Notes under the pieces: generated by a model
Seen by the model: only the letters and a program-made list of their open reading frames with translations
Database searches by the model: none
Told to the model about the DNA's origin: nothing
Shown: positions 33,272-41,880 of the stretch, piece after piece
Layout of the letters: each line of letters opens with the position of its first letter
Numbering within the stretch: the first letter of the stretch is position 1
Assembly (NCBI GenBank): GCA_947166925.1
Contig: CAMVGD010000006.1
Span: forward strand, 1 to 54,183
Length of the DNA stretch: 54,183 nucleotides
Source: an uncultured Clostridia bacterium
Lineage (GTDB): Bacteria; Bacillota; Clostridia; Christensenellales; CAG-138
Direction of reading: 5' to 3'
Translations under genes and position numbers: made by a program

Positions 33272-33660
33272 AATATGTCAATTTGCAAACCCAAATCGTC
33301 TCATTTTCGTAAAACGACTCCGTCTCCTCTCTCCCATCTCACACCCCTCCTCAGAGGGATCTGAGATTGGTTGTCTGACTGGTCGTATGGTTGTTTTCAA
33401 ACAGCCAACCTACCATTCAACCCACCCAAATTCTTTTCGCCTCCAAGCCTCCAAAACACCAAAAAGGCCCGGATTATCGGACCTTTTCTCACATTCATTC
33501 TCTGATGTTGGGCTGTCAGCGTATCGCTTGATCGGTTGGTTGACTGGTTGGTTTCAAGCCGTGCAAGCGTGCGTCATCGGGGCTGTCAGCGAGGTGGTTG
33601 GTGGGTTGGTTGAGCCAAAGTTCCTTTGCCCCGCAGACGCTGAGTGACGTTGCCCTGCGT
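33272..33660. repeat. Long direct repeat, copy 2, upstream of lipoprotein gene
   Basis: Matches copy 1 (31832-32250), starting at the same TGTCAATTTGCAAAC and containing the CCGGATTATCGGACC hairpin, TTGGTTGACTGGTTGG and GTTGCCCTGCGTTA. In each case the repeat lies directly upstream of a minus-strand gene and ends in TTGACA. In this copy the best -10 match, TATAAT (33254-33249), is 25 nt from that box. Confidence 0.75.
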
Positions 33661-34292
33661 TAAAAAGTAAAATAAATCCCTGTTTTTGGCATGCAGTTTG
33701 CATTTTCTTCACAATCTTGTGACGCTTCTTTCACATGGATAACGCATTTATGACGCATTTGCGGGTTATACTGAAATCGTCAAAAGGAGAGCGGGTTACC
33801 CCTCCCGCGATCCGATTGATCAATAAGGACTCCTCCTTATCATTACCCCCCTCTATCCTTGTCAAGACCGCCCTCACCCCGGGGCGGTTTTGATTTGCAT
33901 TCGGTCGGCAGAAAATGCTTTCTGCCGACCGTTTTCTCCGTTCCCGCCTATATCGCTGCGCGTTACCGGGCGGCGGAAACGGCAAGGAGTCAAATCCGCC
34001 GCGCATGTCGCCGGATTTGACGGATTTGATCTTTTTTCTGTGTATGAAGCAAAACGCATGACGGCATGCGGCGTTATCATGCGCTTTTGGCCCTCACCCC
34101 GGGGCGGTTTTGATTTACATTCAGTTGAAAACAGGTCTTCAAACAGACCGGGTTTTTCAGTTTTCGCCCGCGTTTCTTCCGTGTGCCTGCTTTGCGCGTA
34201 TCCTGCTCTGAAACCGGACAAAATTCCGGGATTTTTGTCCGAGGTTTTTATGCTATGCTTTCCCTGAAAACAAGCGAAAGCGAGGCATATGC
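33661..34292. other. Gene-free stretch with terminators and 38-bp repeats
   Basis: No coding frame is convincing. GCCCTCACCCCGGGGCGGTTTTGATTT-CATTC occurs at 33870-33905 and 34088-34125, each with a CCGCCC-GGGGCGG hairpin and T-run. Promoter-like boxes may lie near 33765 (GGTTATACTG). Confidence 0.5.
33902..33935 (+). terminator. Perfect 13-bp hairpin terminator
   Basis: CGGTCGGCAGAAA-ATGC-TTTCTGCCGACCG followed by TTTT. The upstream transcript it ends is not clear. Confidence 0.65.
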
Positions 34293-34958
34293 ATGAAAGA
34301 AACAAGACAGGAAAGCATTTTCGACCGGGCGAAGACCGTCTCCGCGCTCGACGCCGCCGAACGGTTCGCGGGAATCGAAGGCAAGCGCATCGGACGCCGA
34401 ACGAAGGCGTGCTGTCCGCTGCACAATGAGAAGACGCCGAGCTGCGTGTTCTACGAGAACGGCACGTTCTACTGCTTCGGCTGCCACGCGGGCGGTACCG
34501 CGATCGACTTTACGATGGCATACTTTCACGAAAGCAGCGTCGACGCGGCAAAGCGTATTATCGCCGCGTTCGGGCTCGGGGAGGTCGGCATGCCGTCTGC
34601 GGACGTGCGCAGGGAAGCGGCGCAGCGCAGGGACCTCATTGAATCCGTCCGAAAGACCGCGTCGTTTACGCATGCCGTGCAGTGCGCGGTCATCCACTGG
34701 TGCGAGGACCGGCTCGACAAGCTCGATCCGAACGACGATTCCGAGGAGAACGAACAGCTTCTGGAAATGCTTCTGCGGCTCAAAAACGATGCGGAAAACC
34801 TCACGAACGCGATCAACGCGCTCGAAAACGCGGACCGCACGGGGAATCTGCAGGCGCTTTTACAGTCGGTCTTTAAGGTCTCCCGCGACCGGTACGCGAT
34901 GCTGAAAACGTGGGACGAGATACAGGGCACCTGCTACGTCCGGGGGATGCGGTCATGA
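34293..34958 (+). CDS. CHC2 zinc-finger primase-like replication protein
   Basis: 221 residues. It contains the primase zinc-binding domain: KACCPLHNEKTPSCVFYENG with CPLH, then TFYCFGCHAGGTAIDF with CFGC (about residues 44-75). The region after residue 100 is helical and charged and has no Toprim catalytic site, so this is the DNA-binding part of a primase, as in short phage/plasmid genes. Its stop overlaps the start of the RepA-like ATPase by 4 nt. The pair resembles replication modules of prophages and integrative elements. It starts synthesis of primers only if another polypeptide supplies catalysis. Confidence 0.8.
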   Translation: MKETRQESIFDRAKTVSALDAAERFAGIEGKRIGRRTKACCPLHNEKTPSCVFYENGTFYCFGCHAGGTAIDFTMAYFHESSVDAAKRIIAAFGLGEVGMPSADVRREAAQRRDLIESVRKTASFTHAVQCAVIHWCEDRLDKLDPNDDSEENEQLLEMLLRLKNDAENLTNAINALENADRTGNLQALLQSVFKVSRDRYAMLKTWDEIQGTCYVRGMRS

Positions 34959-36082
34959 ACGAATTCACGGAAAACCCGTATCAGGCGTTTGTGGACGCGC
35001 CGGACGCGCCGCTTCTGAACTGCCCCTTAAAATGCGCGGCGAACGTAGAAGACGACGAGATCAGGTATCTTTGGAAGCCGTACATTCTGCGCGGGGACGT
35101 GACGATCCTTGCCGCGGCGGGCGGCACGGGCAAGACGTTCGCGCTGTGCGGGATCGCGGCGGAGCTTACGAACGGTCGGTACCCGCTGAATCCGTTCGAG
35201 AAATTCGAGCCGATGACGGTGCTGTTCATTTCGGCGGAGGATCCGGATTTCATTCTGCGCGAGCGCATGCGGCGCGCGGGCGCGGACCTGAACCGCGTCT
35301 TTATCATGGACGCGACGGACAGCATGCGGCTGAAGCTTTCCGACGGGCAGGGCAACCCGCGGCTGCACGATCTCATGCAGGCGATCGAATCAGTCAAGCC
35401 GGACCTCGTGATTCTCGACCCGCTGCACGCGTTCGTCGGAAGCACGGTCAAGATGACCGAAAGTAGCGCGGTGCGTCCGTTCATGCAGGCGCTGGCGAAT
35501 CTTGCCAAGCAGTACGACTGCGCGATCGTGGACGTGGCGCACGTGAACAAGCGTCCGGCGGGCGCGAACGCAAACGACGCGATCCTCGGCGCGACGGACG
35601 TGGTCAACGCGGCGCGCTCGGTGCTCCGCGTGATCTTCGACGAGACGGGAACCGATCCGAACCGCCGCGTGCTCGTGCATACGAAATCGAACTACGCCGC
35701 GATGGGGCAGTCCGTGGCGTTCCGCATCGGCGACGACGGCAAGCTCGACTGGATCGGCTTTTCGGACGTGACGCGCAGCGATCTCGAAGCCGCGGCGCGT
35801 TCTAACAAGGCGCTTTCGGAGCACATGGTCTCGAAGGAAGCCGACCGCGCGGCAAAGACACTCGTCGTCGAGCGTCTCCTTGCCCTTTCCGAGGAGCAGA
35901 CCGAGCCGAAGCGCTTCTATTCCTACGACACGCTCAGAGGAATGGGGATCTCCGGCAAGGCGGACATCGCGCCCGCGCTTCCCTCGCTCAAAGAAAAAGG
36001 CGTCAACGTGTTGTTTCCCGAAACATCGCGACGGTCGGAAGGAAAATCAAAAAGAGGCATCATTCTATGCAAGACTACATAA
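34955..36082 (+). CDS. RepA-like AAA/RecA-fold replicative helicase
   Basis: 375 residues from ATG 34955 (ATGA overlap with the primase gene). Walker A is AAAGGTGKTFAL (about residues 50-61), Walker B DLVILDPLHAF (about 147-157) and a RecA-type motif VDVAHVNKRPAGA (about 187-199). The C-terminal 80 residues carry a winged-helix-like segment (YDTLRGMGISGKADIAPALP). This is the RepA/hexameric helicase type of plasmids and prophage elements (PF13481-like). The gene is followed by repeats of 9 and 21 bp that may be its binding sites. There is no integrase, capsid or relaxase here, so the module may be what remains of an element. Confidence 0.85.
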   Translation: MNEFTENPYQAFVDAPDAPLLNCPLKCAANVEDDEIRYLWKPYILRGDVTILAAAGGTGKTFALCGIAAELTNGRYPLNPFEKFEPMTVLFISAEDPDFILRERMRRAGADLNRVFIMDATDSMRLKLSDGQGNPRLHDLMQAIESVKPDLVILDPLHAFVGSTVKMTESSAVRPFMQALANLAKQYDCAIVDVAHVNKRPAGANANDAILGATDVVNAARSVLRVIFDETGTDPNRRVLVHTKSNYAAMGQSVAFRIGDDGKLDWIGFSDVTRSDLEAAARSNKALSEHMVSKEADRAAKTLVVERLLALSEEQTEPKRFYSYDTLRGMGISGKADIAPALPSLKEKGVNVLFPETSRRSEGKSKRGIILCKTT

Positions 36083-36128
36083 AGGGGGTGTGTGTAGCAC
36101 TGTCGCAATTGTCGCATTTGTCGCAGAG

Positions 36129-36233
36129 ATGAACGATTACGGTAATTCAATGAATGATTACGGTAAACAGATGAATATGTAAAGCAGTTATATGAATGGT
36201 TACGGTAATGATATGAATAAATATGGTCAATTA
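36129..36233 (+). repeat. Five 21-bp tandem repeats (possible iterons)
   Basis: Units start at 36129, 36150, 36171, 36192 and 36213, with consensus ATGAATGATTACGGTAATNAN; unit 3 is diverged. They encode a heptad such as MNDYGNS when read, but unit 3 contains a stop. Directly before them, TGTCGCAAT/TGTCGCATT/TGTCGCAGA (36101-36127) repeats a 9-mer, and TTTGCGACA repeats twice in inverse orientation from about 36260. Iteron length and position after repA fit an origin. Confidence 0.65.
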
Positions 36234-36251
36234 CGGATATGCGGCAGTATA

Positions 36252-36346
36252 CTGACTACATTTGCGACATTTGCGACACTGCTGCACACAGGGGGTGAAT
36301 GTAGTCCAACCCGCAGGGGAGGGTATCACCCTCCCGTTCCGCTGAC
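36252..36346. repeat. 95-bp direct repeat, copy 1
   Basis: Identical to 36546-36640, from CTGACTACATTTGCGACATT to GTTCCGCTGAC, and contains GAGGGTATCACCCTC. The distance between copies is 294 bp, so a unit of that size was duplicated. The rest of 36083-36916 is gene-free and includes a GGACGGGCAATGCCCGTCCC palindrome at 36480. Confidence 0.85.
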
Positions 36347-36545
36347 ATATTTTTTCGGCGGGCTGCCGAGGACGTCAGCCCCTACGGTCCGTCGGTGTAA
36401 TCCTGCCCTCCTTGTGCAAAGGAGGGTGGATGCCGAAGGCAGACGGGAGGATTGTCTCCAAAACCGTGCGAAACCTGACGGACGGGCAATGCCCGTCCCT
36501 ACGGGTGATCGGTATTCGCGGGGAAGATCCCGTCTTCCCGTTCCG

Positions 36546-36640
36546 CTGACTACATTTGCGACATTTGCGACACTGCTGCACACAGGGGGTGAATGTAGTC
36601 CAACCCGCAGGGGAGGGTATCACCCTCCCGTTCCGCTGAC
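36546..36640. repeat. 95-bp direct repeat, copy 2
   Basis: See copy 1 at 36252-36346. It is followed at 36688-36716 by GAGCGCC-GGTCGGCGCTC with TTTG, a probable terminator. Confidence 0.85.
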
Positions 36641-36916
36641 GTGTTTTTACGGCGGGGCATCGGGGATCGTCGCCCCCTACAAAAGCAAAAGAGCGCCGGT
36701 CGGCGCTCTTTGTTGCTTTGCTTATGCTTCTCCTCCCTCCCGGCGGCTGTTCAGACGGATGGCGGAAGCCGCGTTCTTCGCTCCGAAGCTGTACTGAAGT
36801 ACTGCGAGAGGGCGAAAACGCGGCTAATCTGCGGCGAACAAATAAAAGAAAGGGCGCAGCCCTTTCTTCTTGTAAGGTTCATTGTTGTCCATCGCCGCAG
36901 ATGGTCCGGCGCCGTA

Positions 36917-38137
36917 TCAGCAGCCGCCCTCCCAGCGCTTCTTCGCGTCGGCTTCAAGCTTCAGAAGCGTTGCCTGCGGATTTTTGACCTTCGCAAGGAA
37001 GATCATCGCCGCGATGATGTAGGGCTTGAAGGACGCCTGCTTGTAGAGAGGATCGCGATAGCGGTCGAATACGGACGCCGCGACCTCGCCCGCTTCGCAG
37101 GAAACGTCGGTGATGTCCGCGGGCAGGCAGTGGAGATACAGCGCTTTGCCGTCCTTGGTGAGCTGCATCATTTCCTCGGTGCACTCCCAGTCCTTGTGTT
37201 CCGCGTTCTGTGCAAGGAGGCGCTTTTCGAGCGCCTTGATGCCCTCTAAATCGCCGTTGCCGTAGAGCTCGGTGCGCTCCTCCATCGCTTTATAGGGCGC
37301 CCAGGACTTCGGATAGACGATGTCGGCGTCCTGGAACGCTTCCTTCATGTCGTGCGTGATCTTAAACGAAGCGCCGGACTTTTTGCAGTTCTCCTCCGCG
37401 ACCTTCACGACGTCGTCCATGATCTCGTAGCCCTCGGGATACGCGAGCGTGACGTCCATGCCGAACCGCGTGAACAGCCCCGCAACGCCCTGCGGGACAC
37501 TCAAAGGCTTGCCGTACGACGGGCTGTACGCCCAGGTCATGGCGACCTTCTTGCCCTTGAGGTTTTTGATCGCCTCGTCGAGATCGTCGGATCCGCCGAG
37601 GGTGTGGATGACGTGCAGCATGTCCGCCATGCACTGCGTCGGGTGGTCGATGTCGCACTGGAGGTTGACGAGCGTCGGCTTCTGCTCGAGCACGCCCGCC
37701 TTGTTGCCTTCGGTGACGGCGTTGACGACGTTGTGCATGTAGGTGTTGCCCTTGCCGATGTACATGTCGTCGCGGATGCCGATGACGTCCGCCATGAACG
37801 AGATCATATTCGCGGTCTCGCGGACCGTTTCGCCGTGCGCGATCTGGCTCTTGCCCTCGTCAAGGTCCTGCACCTCGAGGCCGAGGAGGTTGCAAGCCGA
37901 CGCGAAACTGAAGCGCGTGCGGGTCGAGTTGTCGCGGAACAGCGAAATGCCGAGTCCGGAATCGAAGATCTTCGTGGAGATGTTGTTCTCACGCAGATGC
38001 CGCAGCGCGTCCGCCACGGTGAACACCGCCGCGATCTCGTCGTCGGTCTTTTCCCAGGTCAGGAAAAAGTCGCCGTTGTACATGTTGTCGAACTTCAGCT
38101 CGTTCAGCTTATCGGTATACTTTTTGACGTTGCTCAT
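36917..38137 (-). CDS. ygeW: Knotted carbamoyltransferase YgeW family
   Basis: 406 residues from ATG 38137 (GAGGAGG 5 nt upstream). The carbamoyl-phosphate loop reads FRDNSTRTRFSFASACNLLG (about residues 67-86), followed by the family's HPTQCMADMLHVIHTLGG and WAYSPSYGKPLSVPQG. The C-terminus has YLHCLPADI, the HCLP loop of the transcarbamylases. YgeW proteins form a knotted trimer, and their acceptor substrate is unclear. It lies 10 nt after YgeY and after a YheO-like regulator, as in the E. coli ygeWXY region used in anaerobic purine or related nitrogen catabolism. The other genes of that cluster (YgeX, HyuA, carbamate kinase) are not in this window. Confidence 0.9.
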   Translation of the reverse strand: MSNVKKYTDKLNELKFDNMYNGDFFLTWEKTDDEIAAVFTVADALRHLRENNISTKIFDSGLGISLFRDNSTRTRFSFASACNLLGLEVQDLDEGKSQIAHGETVRETANMISFMADVIGIRDDMYIGKGNTYMHNVVNAVTEGNKAGVLEQKPTLVNLQCDIDHPTQCMADMLHVIHTLGGSDDLDEAIKNLKGKKVAMTWAYSPSYGKPLSVPQGVAGLFTRFGMDVTLAYPEGYEIMDDVVKVAEENCKKSGASFKITHDMKEAFQDADIVYPKSWAPYKAMEERTELYGNGDLEGIKALEKRLLAQNAEHKDWECTEEMMQLTKDGKALYLHCLPADITDVSCEAGEVAASVFDRYRDPLYKQASFKPYIIAAMIFLAKVKNPQATLLKLEADAKKRWEGGC

Positions 38138-38147
38138 ACAATCCTCC

Positions 38148-39524
38148 TCAGTCGTTTGCAAACTTGGTATCGGTCCTGCCCGCGCGGTATTCGGTCACAT
38201 CGTCCGTGCGGTTTTCCGGCTTATAGCACATCGGGACCGCGGCGTACAGCGCCGCGCAGGTCACGAGGTCCTGCTTCCATGTGATCTCGTTCGGCGCGTG
38301 CGCCTGCGATTCCGCGCCCGGACCGAAGCCCACGCACGGGATGCCGTAGCGTCCCTGGATACTGACGCCGTTTGTCGAGAACGTCCACTTGTCGATCAGC
38401 GGACGGTCGCGCTTATCCATTGCGGAGGGGTGCCCGATGCGCTTGTCGCCGAACAGCGCCTTATGCGCGTCGACCAGCGCCTGTACGTGCGCCGCGCTCT
38501 CTTTGTTGATCCAGGTCGGGAAGTAGCATTCGGTCTCGTACTTCAAGCCGGTCCACGCCGGACGGTCGTACAGGTACATCGAGACCTTGACGTCGTCGCC
38601 GTACTTTTTGCACGACGGGAGATTGCGGATCTCGTCGAGGCAGGAATCCCACGTTTCGCCCGCGGTCATGCGGCGGTCGAGCGAGACCGCGCAGGAGTCC
38701 GCCACCGCGCAGCGCGACGGCGAGGTGTAGAAGATCTGCGAGCAGGTGATCGTGCCGCGGCCCAAAAAGCGCGCGTCCTCCCAGTGCTCGGGGTTGTATT
38801 TCGGATCGAGCATCTTCACAAGGCCCTTGATCTCGTCGGCGTCCGTTGCCGTGTTCTCATTCAGCGCGCGGACCTCGCGAAGGATGTCCGCCATCTTGTA
38901 GATCGCGTTATCGCCGCGTTCCGGCGCGGAGCCGTGGCACGAGACGCCCTTGACGTCCACGCGGATCTCCATTCTGCCGCGGTGCCCGCGATAAATGCCG
39001 CCGTCGGTCGGCTCGGTGGAAACGACGAACTCGGGCGTGATCCCGTCCTCCTTATGGATGTACTGCCAGCACAGACCGTCGCAGTCCTCCTCCTGCACGG
39101 AGGCGACGACGAGGATCTTCGTATCCGCCGGGATGAGGTTCAGGTCCTTCATGATCTTTGCGCCGTATACCGCCGAGACTACGCCGCCCTCCTGATCGGA
39201 GCCGCCGCGGCCGTAGATGATATCGTCGGTCTCGTAGCCCTTGTAGGGATCGTGCTCCCAGTTTGCGATGTTGCCGATCCCGACGGTGTCGATGTGCCCG
39301 TCGAACGCGATGATGCGGCTGCCTTCGCCCATCCAGCCAAGCGCGTTGCCCTCCGGATCGATCTCCGCCTTGTCAAAGCCGAGCGCTTCCATTTCGGCGA
39401 TCGTGCGCCGGATGACGCCCTCCTCCTCGCAGCTTTCGCTGGGGATCGCGATGAGATCGCGGAGGAATTTGGTCATTTGCGGCAGATAGTTCTGCGCCGC
39501 CCGTTTGATTGCTTCAAAATCCAT
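38148..39524 (-). CDS. ygeY: YgeY-family M20 peptidase-like hydrolase
   Basis: 458 residues. Metal ligands of the M20 family are visible: FDGHIDTVG (about residues 73-81), [13 protein letters not shown] (about 104-116, the bridging Asp), QEEDCDG (catalytic Glu, about 145) and the late [12 protein letters not shown] (His ligand). This is the YgeY branch of zinc-dependent amidohydrolases, which are named for association with selenium metabolism genes. The substrate is unknown; an N-carbamoyl or acyl diamino acid is plausible. It is 15 nt after the regulator gene and 10 nt before YgeW, all one operon. Confidence 0.9.
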   Translation of the reverse strand: MDFEAIKRAAQNYLPQMTKFLRDLIAIPSESCEEEGVIRRTIAEMEALGFDKAEIDPEGNALGWMGEGSRIIAFDGHIDTVGIGNIANWEHDPYKGYETDDIIYGRGGSDQEGGVVSAVYGAKIMKDLNLIPADTKILVVASVQEEDCDGLCWQYIHKEDGITPEFVVSTEPTDGGIYRGHRGRMEIRVDVKGVSCHGSAPERGDNAIYKMADILREVRALNENTATDADEIKGLVKMLDPKYNPEHWEDARFLGRGTITCSQIFYTSPSRCAVADSCAVSLDRRMTAGETWDSCLDEIRNLPSCKKYGDDVKVSMYLYDRPAWTGLKYETECYFPTWINKESAAHVQALVDAHKALFGDKRIGHPSAMDKRDRPLIDKWTFSTNGVSIQGRYGIPCVGFGPGAESQAHAPNEITWKQDLVTCAALYAAVPMCYKPENRTDDVTEYRAGRTDTKFAND

Positions 39525-39539
39525 ACGAGTGTCCTTTCT

Positions 39540-40181
39540 TCAATCCTGAATGGAATCTTTTGCGTCGATGTAGGAATACAGGGTATATTTGCTGATGCCG
39601 AAGTACTTCGACACCTTGTCTCCGCTTCGCGTGATCAGGAACGCGCCCGCCTTGTTGAGGAACGCGATCGCTTTGATCTTGTCCTCCTTGTTCATCATGG
39701 CGACGGGCTTGCCGACGAGCTGCACCGACTGTTCGATGAGATCGTCTAAAAGCTCGTTGACCGACAGCGGAATGCGCTCCGGCGTCTTTTTTTCTTCTTC
39801 CCTGTGGTGCAGAAGCGAGCTTACCGCGCGCTCCGCCATCAAAAGCTCGGTCACGTCGTAGTTGATCGAGAAAACGCCTTCCGGCACGCCGTTTTCGTCG
39901 CGGATGTAGATGGTGGCGCATTTCAGGATGCGCCCGTCGTGCGTGCGCATCAGATACCCTGCAGAATCTTTGAGCGCCTTCGGATCCTCCGATTTCAGCG
40001 CTTCGAGCACGACCCGGCTCGGACCGTCGCCCTGCTTTCTGTGCGTGACGTGTCCGTTTTCGATCAGCGCGATCGTATGCTCCAGATCGCCGCTTTTCAG
40101 ATCGTGCACCGCTACCTCGCAGTTGTCTCCGAACTGCACCGCAATCGCTTTTGAGAGCCGTTCAAAAAAGCTGAGATCCAT
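39540..40181 (-). CDS. YheO-like PAS/HTH transcriptional regulator
   Basis: 213 residues. The N-terminal part is a PAS-like domain (GDNCEVAVHDLKSGDLEHTI, GRILKCATIYIRDENGVPEG followed by FSINYDVTE), as in the YheO family. The C-terminal part is a helix-turn-helix (ALFLN-like KAIAFLNKAGAFLITRSGDK followed by VSKYFGISKYTLYSYI). It probably senses a small ligand and controls the ygeY-ygeW genes behind it, as the first gene of the same transcript. The promoter and a 15-bp palindrome upstream of it are listed separately. Confidence 0.88.
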   Translation of the reverse strand: MDLSFFERLSKAIAVQFGDNCEVAVHDLKSGDLEHTIALIENGHVTHRKQGDGPSRVVLEALKSEDPKALKDSAGYLMRTHDGRILKCATIYIRDENGVPEGVFSINYDVTELLMAERAVSSLLHHREEEKKTPERIPLSVNELLDDLIEQSVQLVGKPVAMMNKEDKIKAIAFLNKAGAFLITRSGDKVSKYFGISKYTLYSYIDAKDSIQD

Positions 40182-40216
40182 CCGTTGCCCCCCATTCCCA
40201 TATTCGCTTAAATATC

Positions 40217-40265
40217 AGTATAAACGATTTTCCCACGCCGCACAAGAGGAAATCAAACTTTGATT
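40217..40265 (-). promoter_or_regulatory. Promoter with upstream palindrome for YheO-like regulator operon
   Basis: TTGTGC (40245-40240), 17 nt, TATACT (40222-40217). Just upstream of the -35 box lies the perfect palindrome AATCAAA-C-TTTGATT (40251-40265), a position usual for an activator. Confidence 0.65.
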
Positions 40266-40303
40266 TTGATTTGCAAAAAGATTTTCCGCGCTGCGGTTTT
40301 TGC

Positions 40304-40332
40304 TTGCAATGCGGTGCGGAATGCGGTACAAT
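40304..40332 (+). promoter_or_regulatory. Promoter of DUF1292 gene
   Basis: TTGCAA (40304-40309), 17 nt, TACAAT (40327-40332), 29 nt before the ATG. Confidence 0.7.
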
Positions 40333-40361
40333 GATTTGTAACAAATGAAAGGAGAACCGCT

Positions 40362-40676
40362 ATGGAAGACGAAAGAGATCTTGTCACCTTTACCGATGAG
40401 GAAGGCAACGAGTTTGACCTTGAGGTCATTGATTATTTTGAGCACGAAGGCAAGGAATATGCCGTGCTGGTAGACGCCGAGCTGCCCGAGGAGCCCGAGG
40501 AGGACTTTGAGGTCTGCATCATGGAGATCGTCGTCAACGAGGAGGAGGACATGGAAGAATTCGTGCCCGTCCCCGACGACAAGCTCGACACGCTGTTCGC
40601 AATCGCGGAAAAGCGCATGGAGTGCTGGGACTGCGAAAAAGAGACCTGCGACGGCTGCGAAAACGCCGACGAGTAA
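40362..40676 (+). CDS. DUF1292 protein (YrzB-like)
   Basis: 104 residues, ATG with GAAAGGAGA upstream. The strand-rich, very acidic sequence begins VTFTDEEGNEFDLEVIDYFE followed by GKEYAVLV, the DUF1292 signature. It ends with a Cys-rich tail (MECWDCEKETCDGCENADE) carrying CxxC pairs, longer than the usual YrzB and possibly metal-binding. In many Firmicutes it follows the ribonuclease-H-like YqgF gene, but here it stands alone with its own promoter and terminator. Function unknown. Confidence 0.88.
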   Translation: MEDERDLVTFTDEEGNEFDLEVIDYFEHEGKEYAVLVDAELPEEPEEDFEVCIMEIVVNEEEDMEEFVPVPDDKLDTLFAIAEKRMECWDCEKETCDGCENADE

Positions 40677-40690
40677 TTCAAAATGCAAAG

Positions 40691-40715
40691 GAGCTTCCCG
40701 AGGGAAGCTCTTTTT
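40691..40715 (+). terminator. Terminator of DUF1292 gene
   Basis: GAGCTTCCC-GA-GGGAAGCTC followed by TTTTT. Confidence 0.85.
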
Positions 40716-40722
40716 GTTGTTC

Positions 40723-40797
40723 GGACGGGCAATGCCCGTCCCTACAGGGTCGATCCCATCCGGAAACTGTAGGGACGACCATCGGTCGTCCGCCGTT
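40723..40797. repeat. Intergenic palindromic repeat
   Basis: GGACGGGCAATGCCCGTCCC starts it, the same as at 36480, and CGTCCCTACAG / CTGTAGGGACG pair over it. GACGACC-ATC-GGTCGTC follows. It belongs to a dispersed family. Confidence 0.7.
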
Positions 40798-40800
40798 TTT

Positions 40801-41286
40801 TTACGGATTGCTGAGGCTCTCGCAAAGCGCTTCAAAAGCAAGACGCGTCTCGTAGGACACGAAGGAAAACTCCTGAATGTCGCCCTTGTCGCCGGTCCAA
40901 TAGAGATAGAGCCACGGACCGGAATCGCCGTCTTCGAGGTGCTCCTGCCGCGCGATCACCCTGCCGCCCGCGAGAAGCACGAGCAAATCGGACCACTGAT
41001 CGCCCGAAAGCTCGACGGTGCCGGTTTGCGTCGCGTCCGCTTCGGTCAGCGGCAGATGATCGCCCTCGCGCGTTTCATGAAAGAATTTGTATGCGCCGTC
41101 CTCCTTATAAAAGCGATAGCGCTGATAGTGCGGCGGAAAGGTCGAGGTCGAAACGGTATAGTAAAACTCCGTCACGTCCTCCGGCGCGATATCAACGCCC
41201 ACGACATATACGCCGTTTTTCGGTCGATTGCAGCCGAGGATCGGCAAAAGTGCAAGACACAGAACGATGATCGCGATCTTTTTCAT
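40801..41286 (-). CDS. Putative small lipoprotein, unknown function
   Basis: 161 residues. The signal sequence MKKIAIIVLCLALLPILGC has a lipobox with Cys19. The mature protein is beta-rich (GVYVVGVDIAPEDVTEFYYT, PHYQRYRFYKEDGAYKFFHE, SGPWLYLYWTGDKGDIQEFS) and is probably a small outer-leaflet domain. It comes last in the unit after the XRE regulator and the small membrane protein, 12 nt from the regulator's stop. No family recognised. Confidence 0.75.
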   Translation of the reverse strand: MKKIAIIVLCLALLPILGCNRPKNGVYVVGVDIAPEDVTEFYYTVSTSTFPPHYQRYRFYKEDGAYKFFHETREGDHLPLTEADATQTGTVELSGDQWSDLLVLLAGGRVIARQEHLEDGDSGPWLYLYWTGDKGDIQEFSFVSYETRLAFEALCESLSNP

Positions 41287-41298
41287 GGCTGAACTCCT

Positions 41299-41511
41299 TT
41301 ACTCGTCAAAATAAAACAGGTCCTCAAACTTTCTGTCCAGCGCGATGCACAGGATCAAAGCGAGCTTTGCCGTCGGATTGAATTGCCCCGTCTCGATCGA
41401 GCTGATCGTATTGCGCGAAACGCCGACCGTCTCCGCAAGCTGTCCCTGGCTCATCCCCGCCTGCGTGCGCGCCTCTTTGAGGCGGTTTTTCAGGATCAAT
41501 GCGTCGTTCAT
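41299..41511 (-). CDS. XRE-family transcriptional regulator
   Basis: 70 residues from ATG 41511, overlapping the previous stop (ATGA), with GGGAG 7 nt upstream. It is nearly all one helix-turn-helix: KNRLKEARTQAGMSQGQLAE, then TVGVSRNTISSIETGQFNPT and the ending LALILCIALDRKFEDLFYFD. This is the small YgzD/Cro-like type encoded with a DUF6442-like membrane protein. Its operator is probably the CTTGGCA repeat set at 41881-41955. Confidence 0.92.
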   Translation of the reverse strand: MNDALILKNRLKEARTQAGMSQGQLAETVGVSRNTISSIETGQFNPTAKLALILCIALDRKFEDLFYFDE

Positions 41512-41867
41512 GCAAGTACTCCCGTCATCGTCAGTGCAACCCATACCGTTCCCGCAAGCGAAATCGTCAGAAGCACGATCGCAAGAATCAATTCATGTTT
41601 CTTTTTCAGCTTGATATATTTGTATAGGAACAGCGATCCCAGCATCGACAGATAGATTGCCCAAAGAAGGGTGTTCAGTTTCGGGTCAAACCGTGTACCG
41701 CCCTGATCCACCATTTCCAGTATGCTGTTAAACAAGGCGATCAGCATGCACATGACGCCGCCCACCGTAAACGCGATCTGTCCGGCTTTGATCAAAACCT
41801 GCTTTTCCCGCTCGTCCTGTCCTTTGTTTTCCGCCCTGCTCTTTGCAAGGATCTCCTCTTTGTTCAT
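41508..41867 (-). CDS. Small membrane protein (DUF6442-like) partnered with XRE regulator
   Basis: 119 residues. A charged start (MNKEEILAKSRAENKGQDER) is followed by three hydrophobic segments (IAFTVGGVMCMLIALFNSIL, TLLWAIYLSMLGSLFLYKYI, LILAIVLLTISLAGTVWVAL). The opening EEILxKSRxENKxxDERE is the pattern I recall for DUF6442 proteins, which sit beside XRE regulators in Firmicutes; this was not checked. It is the first gene of the unit and may be the sensor or target of the regulator. Function unknown. Confidence 0.75.
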   Translation of the reverse strand: MNKEEILAKSRAENKGQDEREKQVLIKAGQIAFTVGGVMCMLIALFNSILEMVDQGGTRFDPKLNTLLWAIYLSMLGSLFLYKYIKLKKKHELILAIVLLTISLAGTVWVALTMTGVLA

Positions 41868-41880
41868 TTCCTGTTCCTCC

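Noticed and set aside
36129..36233. CRISPR array
   Set aside because: Units are contiguous without spacers, short, diverged, and no cas genes are near.
37743..39749. 668-codon plus-strand frame
   Set aside because: Antisense to ygeW, ygeY and the regulator; composition of a shadow.
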